64,000 nt of DNA. Source: Geomonas ferrireducens (GTDB lineage Bacteria > Desulfobacterota > Desulfuromonadia > Geobacterales > Geobacteraceae). The stretch's first letter is position 1, and every line of letters begins with the position of its first letter. The stretch spans positions 1,134,550-1,198,549 of the forward strand of contig NZ_SSYA01000001.1 of NCBI RefSeq assembly GCF_004917065.1, written 5' to 3'. Shown one piece after another: positions 27,536 through 36,458 of this stretch. A program made the position numbers and the translations under genes. A model generated the notes under the pieces. That model had not been told where the DNA came from. It ran no database searches and was given only the letters and a program-made list of their open reading frames with translations.

Positions 27536-27612
27536 GTAGAGAGCGCCTCCTGGCTTCCCGCGTGGACACAGCAGGAAGCACTCTCGTATATCTCATAATA
27601 AAATATTGTTTG

Positions 27613-27927
27613 TCAATTGTTCCCTTTATAAAAAACGGCATCCACCACGCTGTAGGCCCAAACTATCATGAATCCTCCCAAAAGGTATTTTGCGTAAGGG
27701 GCATCCACCTGGATCGCCGACACCACCTGCTCCGGCGTGAGTCCCCCTTCGCGCCCGGCCACCATGAGCTTGCCGGCACTTCTGAGGGCTACGAACAGCG
27801 CGCCGAGGATGAAGATGTTGTCCAGCAGGATCATCACCCCACCCTTTAGGCGGCTTCCACGGTAGAGTTGTCCAAGCCCAGGAAGCACAAGGGCGGAAAG
27901 TGCCACGGATTTGATCCGGTTCGTCAT
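27613..27927 (-). CDS. Small membrane protein, TM2/DUF5683-like
   Basis: The 104-residue protein has two or three hydrophobic helices. An N-terminal LSALVLPGLGQLYRGSRLKG block resembles the P-G-x-GQ-x-Y turn of TM2 and DUF5683-type proteins. The C-terminal helix is GGFMIVWAYSVVDAVFY. Function is unknown. The ATG at 27927 stands 9 bases after AAGGAG; an upstream GTG is less likely. It follows fabH's start region on the same strand but may have its own promoter. Confidence 0.7.
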   Translation of the reverse strand: MTNRIKSVALSALVLPGLGQLYRGSRLKGGVMILLDNIFILGALFVALRSAGKLMVAGREGGLTPEQVVSAIQVDAPYAKYLLGGFMIVWAYSVVDAVFYKGNN

Positions 27928-28028
27928 CGGTTCGTTCTCCTTGTCGGCCACCTTAACGGTGAACCGGTATTAAGCAATCTGTTGTTTTGTGTTGTACAGC
28001 CGACGGAATTTTGTTAGTTTTCCTCGCT

Positions 28029-28604
28029 ATGGACCGAGCCGAACGCACCAAAAGACGCGACGCCATCATGCCGCTGCTCAAGGACCCCGACACCGAGGTT
28101 CGTCAGGCGGCTTCGCGGGCACTGGAGACCCTGGAAGCGGCGGAGAGCCTCGAGGAGGTTTTCGACCGCTTGAAGCGGGGTGACCGGGCCACCAAGGTAG
28201 CCGCGATCTACGCTTTGGGGCGTATCCCCGACGACCGCGTGCTGCAGATCCTGAACTACTGCGCCGCGAGGCCCGAGGAGGACATCCGGTGCGCCGCGGT
28301 CAGTGTTCTCGGTGAACTGGCGCGCCCCGAGGCACTCACCACGCTGATCGAGAAGCTTAAGGACCCTTCCACCCCGGTGCGCGCCCTGGCAATCGCCGCG
28401 CTCTCCCGCTACCGGGATCGCTCGCTCATCCCGAGGCTCGTGCCGTTTCTGGAGGCGAGCGACGGCTTCCTCGACGCCGAGGCGGCCCTCACCTTAGGAA
28501 GGATCGGTGACGCCTCGCTTGCCGAAGCCATCACCAGGCTGCTCAGCTCACCCCACGACAAAACCCGCGCCGCAGCGGCCACCGCGCTGGCGCAGCTTCC
28601 CTAG
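28029..28604 (+). CDS. HEAT-repeat protein
   Basis: The 191-residue protein is built of about five HEAT/PBS-lyase-like repeats, each of the form LLKDPDTEVRQAASRALETL, AAVSVLGELARPEAL or LRKxxRxxAAxAL. These form a helical solenoid used for protein binding. No catalytic motif or membrane segment is seen. The ATG at 28029 begins the repeat pattern cleanly; the ~14 codons before it are hydrophobic and non-homologous. Partners are unknown. It precedes radA but is separated by a 200-bp region with its own promoter. Confidence 0.8.
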   Translation: MDRAERTKRRDAIMPLLKDPDTEVRQAASRALETLEAAESLEEVFDRLKRGDRATKVAAIYALGRIPDDRVLQILNYCAARPEEDIRCAAVSVLGELARPEALTTLIEKLKDPSTPVRALAIAALSRYRDRSLIPRLVPFLEASDGFLDAEAALTLGRIGDASLAEAITRLLSSPHDKTRAAAATALAQLP

Positions 28605-28738
28605 CCACCCGCAACGTCTCCCCACCCAGGCAGTTCTCCCCTTCGGAACACGTCAGACCAAAACGAGCGACCGATTCTATCTTAGCCAAGGAAAGCTTGT
28701 CAAACGCATACCGTACCGCGCATGTAAACGCGCCGCTG

Positions 28739-28767
28739 TTGACACTCTTTGGCAAAAAGCTTAGTAT
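28739..28767 (+). promoter_or_regulatory. Sigma-70 promoter of radA
   Basis: TTGACA (28739-28744), a 17-bp spacer and TAGTAT (28762-28767) form a near-consensus promoter about 40 bases before the radA start. Confidence 0.75.
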
Positions 28768-28807
28768 TACGTAGTTTTTCGGCCCGCCGCTGCGCGTCTG
28801 GAGTGAT

Positions 28808-30169
28808 ATGGCAAAAGTAAAGGTAAAGACCGGGTTCGTCTGCTCCGACTGCGGTGCAACTTATCCGAAATGGCAGGGGCATTGCTCCGCCTGCGACGCC
28901 TGGAGCACCATCAAGGAAGTACGCCTGGGGCCGGAACCACGTCCCGGGCGGCGCGACGGTTTCGCCGGAACCACCTCGCCGGTCACCCTCCTTAAAGATG
29001 TGCAACTCACCGATGAGCATCGCTTCTCAAGCGGCAGCGAAGAGTTCGACCGGGTACTCGGGGGAGGCTTCGTCCCCGGCTCGGTTATCCTGATCGGCGG
29101 AGACCCCGGCGCGGGGAAAAGCACCATCCTGCTGCAGACCATGTGTCACGCTGCTGAGAGCAGAGAGGTCCTCTACGTCTCCGGCGAGGAGTCCCTGCAA
29201 CAGATCGCCGGGCGGGCCAGGAGGCTGCAGCTCCCCCTCGACCGGGTCAAGATGCTCGCGGAAAGCTCCGTGGAACGGGTGCTGGAAGCCGCCGAGAGCG
29301 AACGCCCCGCGGTGGTGGTGATCGACTCGATCCAGGTGATGCAGTCGGCCGTGGTCGACGCGGCGCCGGGCGGCATCTCCCAGGTAAGGGAATCGGCCGC
29401 CGCATTCACCTGCTTCGCCAAGACTTCCGGAGTGGTCCTCATCATGGTAGGGCACGTCACCAAGGACCAGTCCCTCGCCGGTCCGATGACGCTCTCCCAC
29501 ATGGTGGACACCCAGGTGATGCTCTCCTCGACCGAGGACGCGCGCTACCGGCTCATGCGCACCACCAAGAACCGCTTCGGCCCGGTGAACGAGCTCGGCG
29601 TCTTTGCCATGACCGAGAAGGGGCTGCGGGAGGTGAAAAACCCCTCCGCGATCTTCCTCTCGCGCACCGAAAACGCCGCACCCGGGAGTCTTATCAGCGT
29701 CCTTTGGGAAGGGACGCGACCGCTTCTGGTCGAGATCCAGTCGCTCGTGGTCTCCGCTCAATACGGCTCGCCCCGGCGCCTCGGGATCGGACTCGACCAG
29801 AACCGCATCGCCATGGTCCTCGCCGTCATCAACAAGCACGGGGGCCTCGTGCTCGCGGACCAGGACGTCTTCGTCAACGTCGTCGGCGGCATCCGGGTGC
29901 TGGAAACCAGCGCCGACCTGGCGGTGGCCCTGGCCATCGTCTCGAGCTTCAGGAACTCCGTCCTGCCACAGGACCTCCTCGTTTTCGGAGAAGTCGGGCT
30001 TTCCGGCGAGATAAGGCCGGTATCGAACGGTGAATCAAGACTCAAGGAAGGGGTGAAACACGGCTTTACCCGCGCCATCGTGCCGAAGGGTAACGCCCCC
30101 AAGAAGGAGATACCGGGAATGAAGGTGGTGGGAGTCACTTCGCTCTCCGAAGCCCTCGACGCCATCTAA
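28808..30169 (+). CDS. radA: DNA repair protein RadA
   Basis: The 453-residue protein is a RecA-like ATPase that drives branch migration in recombinational repair. It has the N-terminal zinc finger (FVCSDCGATYPKWQGHCSAC, residues ~11-30), Walker A GGDPGAGKST (~97-106), the RadA-specific KNRFG motif (TTKNRFGPVNELGVF, ~255) and a C-terminal Lon-protease-like domain (from ~290). Length matches E. coli RadA (460 aa). GGAG stands just before the ATG. A strong promoter precedes it, and a DksA-family gene follows. Confidence 0.95.
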   Translation: MAKVKVKTGFVCSDCGATYPKWQGHCSACDAWSTIKEVRLGPEPRPGRRDGFAGTTSPVTLLKDVQLTDEHRFSSGSEEFDRVLGGGFVPGSVILIGGDPGAGKSTILLQTMCHAAESREVLYVSGEESLQQIAGRARRLQLPLDRVKMLAESSVERVLEAAESERPAVVVIDSIQVMQSAVVDAAPGGISQVRESAAAFTCFAKTSGVVLIMVGHVTKDQSLAGPMTLSHMVDTQVMLSSTEDARYRLMRTTKNRFGPVNELGVFAMTEKGLREVKNPSAIFLSRTENAAPGSLISVLWEGTRPLLVEIQSLVVSAQYGSPRRLGIGLDQNRIAMVLAVINKHGGLVLADQDVFVNVVGGIRVLETSADLAVALAIVSSFRNSVLPQDLLVFGEVGLSGEIRPVSNGESRLKEGVKHGFTRAIVPKGNAPKKEIPGMKVVGVTSLSEALDAI

Positions 30170-30293
30170 GCGGTTAGTGGAGCCCCGGCGGTTGAGATTT
30201 CGACTCCCTGATCTTTGGTTAAGAGGAAAATTTCACTTTACTAATTTAGAAAAATCCTCTTTAATGTCGTATTGATTAGAAAGGGTAGGTGTC

Positions 30294-30650
30294 ATGAATT
30301 CGGAAAAGCTCGAGTACTTCAGAGGAATCCTGCAGGAAGAGAAACGAACGCTCCTGGAAGAAGCTGGCCGGACCGTTATGGAGATGAACTCCGACACGAC
30401 CAACTTCCCCGACCCGACCGACCGCGCCACCCAGGAGTCGGACCGCACCTTCGAACTGCGTATCCGTGACCGCGAGCGCAAGCTCATCAACAAGATCCAG
30501 GAGGCGCTCAACCGTATTGATAACGGCACCTTCGGGATCTGCGAGGTCTGTGAAGAGGACATCAGCGAAGCGCGCCTGAAGGCCCGCCCGGTGACCACCC
30601 TCTGCATCGACTGCAAGATGGAGCAGGAAAAGAAAGAAAGATTCCGCTAG
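30294..30650 (+). CDS. dksA: DksA/TraR-family zinc-finger regulator
   Basis: The 118-residue protein binds RNA polymerase through its secondary channel and, with ppGpp, adjusts transcription in starvation. It has a long coiled coil (residues ~5-80, with the DRATQESDRTFELRIRDRER segment) and a C-terminal four-Cys zinc finger (FGICEVCEEDI ... TLCIDCK). Length fits the shorter DksA proteins of non-enteric bacteria. At the expected coiled-coil tip the sequence reads NFPDPTDRA, as in DksA. GGTAGGTG lies before the ATG. It is 34 bases upstream of the sensor kinase gene. Confidence 0.9.
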   Translation: MNSEKLEYFRGILQEEKRTLLEEAGRTVMEMNSDTTNFPDPTDRATQESDRTFELRIRDRERKLINKIQEALNRIDNGTFGICEVCEEDISEARLKARPVTTLCIDCKMEQEKKERFR

Positions 30651-30684
30651 ATCTCCAATTCACCGCTCGTCTCTCGGAGTTCGC

Positions 30685-32988
30685 ATGGCTGCCCGGAAGG
30701 TAGACAACCTGCTGGAGCAAGCGTTGGTCATTGCCCAGTCTTCCGGTCGCTCCCACCAGGCCCGGCTCGGCAGCTTGCTCCGCTTGGCGGCCCGCTCCTT
30801 CGGCCTCGCCTCCGCCTCACTTTTTATCCCCGACCCCTCGGAACCGATTCTCACCCAGCGATACCTTGCCGGCGCCTCCGGCATCGCGCAGCGTTGCGCC
30901 ATTCCTTTCGATATAGGTTGTGCCGGTCGCGCCGCGTCACAGCGGACCGACGTCTTCTGCACCCATGCCGATCTCCATCCGGAGGAACGAGGCGGTGCCG
31001 AAGCGATAGGCTATCATTCCCTTCCCGTCCTGGAAGGTGACCGACTGGTCGGCGTACTCGTGCTCGGGAGCGCTGACGCCTCCCTTTCTCCTGAAAGCCT
31101 CGCCCTTTGCAGAAAGTTACTCCCCGTTTTCAGCCTGACGCTCGCCGCCCTCGCCGCCGCCGAACAGGCACAGGCCTCAGGGCGCATCATGTCGCTCCTC
31201 TCCGGCTTGGGGCACCTTCTGGGATCCCCCTCCGCCGCCGGCACCCTGCTTCCCAGGATTGCCAGGCTCTGCACCGGCTCAGGACTCGCAGGGCTCGCCG
31301 TCATCCGCCTGACCCCGAACGGCAGGAGCAGGGGCAGGGTTTTCAAGAGCTGCCAAAGCGGCTTCCGACAGGATCTTGAAGCGCTCCTCGATGCTGAACA
31401 AAAGCTTTCCGCCTGCGCCCTCGCTGCCGGGGCCACCCGCACCGAGCAGGTTGTGCTCGCCGGATCAGGTTACCGTGCGCTCAGCGCACCATTGGGCAGC
31501 AACGGCAGCACCACGGGTGCGCTCACCCTCTTCGGCGGACCCGAACTCCTCTCACCTGAGCAGATCGATGCCGCGGAGACGCTTGCCCGCCTCCTCTCCG
31601 GCACCCTTGCCGAAGCCATTTGCAAGGAAAAGGTGGCGAGTCTCGACAGCGAGAACGAGAAAAAGCTGAAGGAACTCTCGCTGTTGTACCGGCTCAGCAA
31701 CACCATGCTCTCCACCATCAAGCTGAACAAGCTGATCCATCTAACCCTTACCGCGCTCACCTCCGGGCCCACCCCGTTCTTCGACCGCGCCATGCTCTTT
31801 CTAACCAACGAACGTTCCGGTTCGCTGGTCGGCATGCTCGGCGTCACCGCCGAAACCTCCCCTCCCCTCTCGATCCCGCAGGGAGGAAGCGAGGATATCC
31901 TTTCCAGCCGCTGGGACATCACCGAAGATGAGATGGCGGCACAGCGCGACTCCGACTTTTGCCGGAAGGTGCAAGGGAAAAGGCTCCAGTTGGACGGCAC
32001 CCTCAACATCGCCTCCCAGGCCGTCCTGGAAAAACGCCTGATCTACATTCCAGACGAAGCCGTGATCGGTGCCGACCCCGCCACCGCGCCGCGCACCGCC
32101 CTCGCCGCCTCCCCTCTCATCGCCCACGGCCAGACCGTCGGGGTGGTGCTCGTCGACAACGCGCTCACCCAGTCACCGATCGCCCAGGAGCACCTCCGCT
32201 TCCTGCAACTTTTCACCAACCAGGCAGGAATGGCGATCGAAAACTCGATGCTCTACAACAAGATCGAGGATGCCCACCGCCAGTTGAGCGAAGCGCAGGA
32301 GAGCCTGCTCCAGAAGGAGCGTCTCGCCGCCATCGGCGAGATGGCCGCCGGCATCGCCCATGAACTGAAAGGGCCGCTCGTATCCATCGGCGGCTTCGCC
32401 GGCCGTCTCGCACGGAAGCTCCCCAAGGAAAGCACGGAATGGGCCCATGCCGACCTGATTGTGCGCGAGGTGGTTCGTCTGGAAGGGATCCTTTCCGAGA
32501 TCCTGCTCTTTTCCAAGAAGACGACCATCTGCTATACCCGCTGCAACATGGTCGATGTCGTCAAGGAAACGCTGGCGGTTGTGACGCCGCCGCTCGAAGA
32601 GAAGCAGATCCGCATCAGCACCAAGTTTCCGCGCCAGAAGCAGGTGCTTCTAGGCGACAGCCAGCAACTGAAGCAGGTGTTCATCAATATCATCCTGAAC
32701 TCCCTGGACGCCATGGGGACCGGTGGAGAGTTGATGATTCAGGTTCTTCCCTGCGATCTCGACGGCAAGGACGCCGTCACGGTGAAGATAGCCGACACCG
32801 GTGGCGGCATCCCGCTCGAGCAACTGAACAGTATCTTCACCCCCTTTTTCACCACCAAGGGGAGTGGTACCGGACTCGGGCTACCCATCGCCAACCGGAT
32901 CATAACGAACCACGGCGGCAAGATCCAGATCACGAACCAGCCCGGCCAGGGTGTCGAGTTCCGCATCATCCTACCCAAACACTGGTGA
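30685..32988 (+). CDS. Multi-GAF sensor histidine kinase
   Basis: The 767-residue protein appears soluble, with no strong membrane helix. It has two or three GAF-like sensory regions (~20-150, ~165-310, ~340-510) and a coiled linker. The transmitter follows: H-box AAGIAHELKGPLVSIGGF (His near residue 558), N-box FINIILNSLDAM, DTGGGIP and TTKGSGTGLGLPIANRI. It lacks a receiver domain, and no response regulator is adjacent, so its partner is elsewhere. The GAF domains suggest sensing of a small ligand or redox state. It is the last gene before the tRNA-Ala. Confidence 0.87.
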   Translation: MAARKVDNLLEQALVIAQSSGRSHQARLGSLLRLAARSFGLASASLFIPDPSEPILTQRYLAGASGIAQRCAIPFDIGCAGRAASQRTDVFCTHADLHPEERGGAEAIGYHSLPVLEGDRLVGVLVLGSADASLSPESLALCRKLLPVFSLTLAALAAAEQAQASGRIMSLLSGLGHLLGSPSAAGTLLPRIARLCTGSGLAGLAVIRLTPNGRSRGRVFKSCQSGFRQDLEALLDAEQKLSACALAAGATRTEQVVLAGSGYRALSAPLGSNGSTTGALTLFGGPELLSPEQIDAAETLARLLSGTLAEAICKEKVASLDSENEKKLKELSLLYRLSNTMLSTIKLNKLIHLTLTALTSGPTPFFDRAMLFLTNERSGSLVGMLGVTAETSPPLSIPQGGSEDILSSRWDITEDEMAAQRDSDFCRKVQGKRLQLDGTLNIASQAVLEKRLIYIPDEAVIGADPATAPRTALAASPLIAHGQTVGVVLVDNALTQSPIAQEHLRFLQLFTNQAGMAIENSMLYNKIEDAHRQLSEAQESLLQKERLAAIGEMAAGIAHELKGPLVSIGGFAGRLARKLPKESTEWAHADLIVREVVRLEGILSEILLFSKKTTICYTRCNMVDVVKETLAVVTPPLEEKQIRISTKFPRQKQVLLGDSQQLKQVFINIILNSLDAMGTGGELMIQVLPCDLDGKDAVTVKIADTGGGIPLEQLNSIFTPFFTTKGSGTGLGLPIANRIITNHGGKIQITNQPGQGVEFRIILPKHW

Positions 32989-33003
32989 GTGGGTTATAGA
33001 CAA

Positions 33004-33034
33004 AATGACCGCCCGCCACCTGCGAGCGGTCATT
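33004..33034 (+). terminator. Hairpin after the sensor kinase gene
   Basis: A 9-bp perfect stem (AATGACCGC with GCGGTCATT) with a 13-base loop lies 16 bases past the kinase stop. There is no T-run, so it may be a weak terminator. Confidence 0.5.
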
Positions 33035-33047
33035 CCTGCACCATAAT

Positions 33048-33123
33048 GGGGGTGTAGCTCAGCTGGGAGAGCGATGCGTTCGCAACGCATAGGTCGTCGG
33101 TTCGATCCCGATCATCTCCACCA
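33048..33123 (+). tRNA. tRNA-Ala (anticodon CGC)
   Basis: A 76-base cloverleaf is readable, with encoded CCA. The acceptor stem GGGGGTG pairs with CATCTCC and includes the G3-U70 pair that defines alanine tRNAs. The anticodon stem ATGCG/CGCAT encloses loop TTCGCAA with anticodon CGC (33081-33083), reading GCG codons. The T-loop is GGTTCGATCC. Its 3' end is the integration site of the adjacent genomic island, and it remains intact. Confidence 0.93.
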
Positions 33124-33125
33124 AT
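33107..33125 (+). repeat. Left attachment site (attL) of the genomic island
   Basis: The 19 bases CCCGATCATCTCCACCAAT at the 3' end of the tRNA-Ala recur exactly at 60178-60196. Such a direct repeat of a tRNA end is the footprint of tyrosine-integrase insertion. Confidence 0.88.
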
Positions 33126-33184
33126 CTCTTGTAACTAGCGGTTTTTGTGTCAGTTATTTTTCGTAAAATGGGCTGTTTCCTAGT

Positions 33185-33203
33185 GGTACACGCGGTGGTA
33201 CAC
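33185..33203 (+). promoter_or_regulatory. Paired GGTACAC repeats, candidate integrase arm sites
   Basis: Two GGTACAC heptamers start 12 bp apart (33185 and 33197), 60 bp inside attL. The same pair with the same spacing lies inside attR. They sit in an imperfect palindrome (CCTAGTG...CACTAGG, 33179-33218) just ahead of the integrase start, so they could also regulate it. Confidence 0.5.
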
Positions 33204-33228
33204 GCGCTATACACTAGGAGAACGGCCC

Positions 33229-35151
33229 ATGTCTTTTTTTACCGCAGGACTTGTCAAAAGAGGGACCATGTACTACATTCGGGTCCGCGTTCCTGATGAC
33301 CTGAGACGGTATATTTCTTCCCGGGAAATCAAACAGTCACTCCGGACTGCACGCTATTGCGAAGCTGTGAAACTAGCCAGAGCGTGGCGCACCGCGTTAG
33401 ACCATTTCTTCGGCGATCTGAGGAGGGCGCAATTGACTGACAACGAGATTTTTCAGCTTCGAGATAAATATCTGCATGAAACAACAGAATCCCATCAACG
33501 CGCACTGGCGGCAGAAAAATTCTCCGAGAAGCACGCGGCTTGGATGATCAGACAGTATGAGCTGCTCATAGAGATTGATCGAAAGGCGCTGAGAACGCAT
33601 GACTACTCCTTGATAGAGCAAGCTGTCGACCGTTTTCTCAATAAGCAAAACATCGTAATCGATAAGGATTCCACCGACTACCCCTACCTCTGTAAGGAGT
33701 TTCTCAAGGCCCGGATCATCGCGTTTGAGACGAAGATCAACCGGGCCCACGGCAATTTCACACTCACCCCTGCAGCGTCTTCACCTCCAGTTGACCCCTC
33801 AGCAGTTACTATGGTTGAGCCACTTGCTTCTGATTCATCCCCTACTCAGGACATAGGGCAGCAGTTATCAGAAATCAAAACATTTTTGAGCAAACACAAG
33901 GGATCTGGAGGAATGTTCTCGGTGGTCGCCGGGAAGTACATAAAAAGTAAGGAAACTGAAGAAGCGTGGACAGATGGGACCGAAGATGCAATGATGGAAA
34001 CGTACGATCTTTTCAAAGAAGTCATTGACGACAAGGATATGAACGAGTACGACAATGATGATTTTCTCAAGTTCAAGGAACTTCTTACGCGGTTACCCAA
34101 GAACCGTAATAAGAACCCCATATTTCGCACCATGAGTATCTCCGAGATGCTTCAAATCCCCATTGAAGAGGCCGACAAGTTCAGTCGAGAGACCCGAGAC
34201 AAACATCTCAGACGCATCTCCCAGTTGTTTGCCTGGGCGAAGGTTCGAAAAATCATCAGTGAAAATTATGCAGCAGGCATAGTCGGCAAAAATCGCCGCA
34301 ACAGAAAGGACTCTAGAAAACCGTATGATGTTGAGGATCTGCAAAAGATCGTCAGGACAATGAAAGCGAAGCAGGCAATCCCAACCCAGTTTTGGATACC
34401 GCTTTTTGGGCTTTATACGGGCATGCGTGCTGATGAAATTTGTCAGCTCTATCTCGATGACATCTACCAAATCGGTGCAATCCTCTGCATAGACTGCACG
34501 GCCAGGCGCCCAGATCAAAGCCTCAAAAACGAACAGAGTAGCCGGAAAATCCCTGTCCATCCGTTTCTGCTAGAGCTTGGGTTTATGAACTATCACCAGT
34601 CGATCATGGATGCAGGGCATGAACGACTTTGGCCGAACCTTAAAATGCGAGTAGCCAAAGAAGGTAAAGGCAAGAAGGTTGGGAGTGCGAGAACAAAACC
34701 GGCAACGGCAGTTGGCACTCCGCAACGGGGAAAAGGCGGATACGGAGCTGGTTGGTCAAATTGGTACAATGAACACTTTAACCGGAAGTTTATAACAGAA
34801 GACCCAGAGAAGGTTTTCCATTCGTTCAGGCACAACCTATCCAATGCGCTGGAGAAAATTCCGTCCGTCAAGAGTTCAACAGCCAACATGATTACAGGAC
34901 ACGCCGGCGAGAATGAGAGAGAGAGGACATATCTCGAGGCTGATATTGAGATGATGTATGCAGCCCTAGCGCAAGTCCAGTATCCAATCGACCTGGATCT
35001 TCTTCGCGCAAAATCCCTTTGGAATAAAGAAGGGATGGCTGTGTTGCCAAAGGCGCCTCGTGTAAAGGTTTTTAGACCCGCTTCTCCTGAGAAAAAAGCT
35101 CGCAGGAAAGACTCTGTTCCGGTTGCTGGGGCGGCTAAAAGGGCAAAATGA
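33229..35151 (+). CDS. Site-specific tyrosine integrase, long form
   Basis: The 640-residue recombinase is probably responsible for island integration. The N-terminus (GLVKRGTMYYIRVRVPDDLR) is the DUF6538-like/arm-binding region common to large proteobacterial integrases. A core-binding helical domain follows (~240-355), and the catalytic domain comes after it. Visible catalytic segments are TGMRADEICQLYLDD (first Arg), SSRKIPVHPFL (Lys), VFHSFRHNLSNAL (His-x-x-Arg), ITGHAGENERERTYLEAD (His and likely nucleophile Tyr). An insert rich in Lys/Gly (~475-505) separates the Lys and HxxR segments. The gene looks intact. Codon use is less GC-rich than the core genes. Confidence 0.93.
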   Translation: MSFFTAGLVKRGTMYYIRVRVPDDLRRYISSREIKQSLRTARYCEAVKLARAWRTALDHFFGDLRRAQLTDNEIFQLRDKYLHETTESHQRALAAEKFSEKHAAWMIRQYELLIEIDRKALRTHDYSLIEQAVDRFLNKQNIVIDKDSTDYPYLCKEFLKARIIAFETKINRAHGNFTLTPAASSPPVDPSAVTMVEPLASDSSPTQDIGQQLSEIKTFLSKHKGSGGMFSVVAGKYIKSKETEEAWTDGTEDAMMETYDLFKEVIDDKDMNEYDNDDFLKFKELLTRLPKNRNKNPIFRTMSISEMLQIPIEEADKFSRETRDKHLRRISQLFAWAKVRKIISENYAAGIVGKNRRNRKDSRKPYDVEDLQKIVRTMKAKQAIPTQFWIPLFGLYTGMRADEICQLYLDDIYQIGAILCIDCTARRPDQSLKNEQSSRKIPVHPFLLELGFMNYHQSIMDAGHERLWPNLKMRVAKEGKGKKVGSARTKPATAVGTPQRGKGGYGAGWSNWYNEHFNRKFITEDPEKVFHSFRHNLSNALEKIPSVKSSTANMITGHAGENERERTYLEADIEMMYAALAQVQYPIDLDLLRAKSLWNKEGMAVLPKAPRVKVFRPASPEKKARRKDSVPVAGAAKRAK

Positions 35152-35446
35152 ACATGGCGCTCTCAAGGCCGAGGGCCAAGTTGCAGTACTGGCTATAATC
35201 GGCTTTGGCTCCGAACTTTGGGATGCCCAACATCAAGCAGTTATGGCATTTAGTGAGTAAGGAGACTACTTTCGTGAGGCATTACCACGACGTCAACCTT
35301 GATCGCCTGCGCCGAGCGATGGTTGTCTCTCTCCCAAATGCCCAGTGCCCATGTCGCCTTCGTCACACTATTATAGCAGGATGGGGTTTAGCAAGGTTTA
35401 TGATCCATTCCAACTGTTTGCGTCCGATGCTGCAGATCGCCTCGAG

Positions 35447-35803
35447 TCAACCCCAATGGTTCGGCACTCGACATTGCCGGTAGATCGGCAACACGATTGC
35501 CGTAATCTGGACAGGGCATTTAATCCTGAGGGCAATCGAAGCCCTGACCGGAGGCTCCGTCATGTTTATCGGTCGGCCTTGAATGACCCTTTCCTTCGAT
35601 ACACCTTCAAATTTTCGGTGATACATCCGGTAGACGTCGTCATATGTGCCACTGCCGGCATCGCGAGTATGATAGTTCGAGTTGTTCAAAATGTTCAGCA
35701 GACCCAAAGGAGAGCCGGTGATTTCAACGCCGGGGAACGCCTGTGCCAACTGCCTGAGCGTGCCTGTCTCAGCCACCTTCTTGGGTCCGATTGAGACCCT
35801 CAT
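35447..35803 (-). CDS. Hypothetical protein, uncertain
   Basis: A 118-residue frame starts MRVSIGPKKVAETGTLRQLA, with AGAGAGG close before the ATG. The first ~80 residues look protein-like, and the end is less convincing. I do not recognise it, and it may be a decayed gene. The remainder of 35152-35941 holds no other supported gene. Confidence 0.35.
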   Translation of the reverse strand: MRVSIGPKKVAETGTLRQLAQAFPGVEITGSPLGLLNILNNSNYHTRDAGSGTYDDVYRMYHRKFEGVSKERVIQGRPINMTEPPVRASIALRIKCPVQITAIVLPIYRQCRVPNHWG

Positions 35804-35941
35804 TTCCTCTCTCTGCTTTATCCATTACGACACAGTTTTACCTTGCGCTGCCATAACATGTGCTATATTGTAATCGTATTTTAATCTGGCCTGTTTTTGT
35901 CTTGGCGGCACCCCCGGTGTGTGGCCGGAAAGGACTGGACA

Positions 35942-36166
35942 ATGCCGATTGATCATCAGCGGCGGAAAATGATCAAGGACGTGCGTGTGCAACTCGGGTT
36001 GAACCAGGATGAGCTTGCCCGCGCGCTGGGGATGAGCTTCGCTTCCGTCAACCGCTGGGAAAACTGGAAAACGATCCCTTCGCAGTTGGCTTGGGCGCAG
36101 TTCAATGCCTTTTGCCGGGAGATGGTAAGTCAGGGCAGACTGAAAGCGCGGGAGGACGCCGCGTGA
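35942..36166 (+). CDS. XRE-family helix-turn-helix regulator
   Basis: The 74-residue protein is essentially one HTH domain: IKDVRVQLGLNQDELARALGMSFASVNRWENWKTIPS, with the recognition helix in SFASVNRWE. It resembles small XRE regulators that accompany restriction or defence loci. GGAAAGGA precedes the ATG. It overlaps the broken hsdR start by a GTGA junction, which suggests that it once controlled a type I restriction gene. Its present target may be the large helicase gene ~290 bp downstream. Confidence 0.82.
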   Translation: MPIDHQRRKMIKDVRVQLGLNQDELARALGMSFASVNRWENWKTIPSQLAWAQFNAFCREMVSQGRLKAREDAA

Positions 36167-36414
36167 ACAAAAAAAGACCTCTCCGAACGTGACCTCTGCA
36201 CGAAATTCGTCACACCCGTCGTCACCCGGGCGGGGTGGACCTCCTGACACAGATTCGCGAGGAGGTCAGCTTGACCAGGGGGCGGATCACTGTTCGCGGC
36301 AGACTTGTCACTCGCGGCAAAGTAAAGCGTGCCGACTACATCCTTTATTACCAGCCCAATATCCCCATCGCGATAATCGAGTCCAAAGACAACAACCACT
36401 TGATGCTACTTTGA
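36163..36414 (+). pseudogene. Truncated, frameshifted hsdR (type I restriction subunit R) 5' end
   Basis: Only the first ~80 codons of an HsdR-type gene remain. In pieces the text reads KKDLSERDLCTKFVTPVVTR AGW, then LLTQIREEVSLTRGRITVRG, then KRADYILYYQPNIPIAIIES KDNN, which is the conserved N-terminal nuclease region of HsdR (the catalytic Glu of AIIES/K is kept). One base is missing after AGW, where TGGACC should be TGGGACC. Another is out of register in the A-run after the GTG. The frame then stops after NNHLMLL. hsdM, hsdS and the hsdR motor are absent, so this is a scar of a replaced system. Confidence 0.8.
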
Positions 36415-36458
36415 ATTAGGCACTTTGTCGTAATTAATGCTGACCGAGGGGGCTTGTG

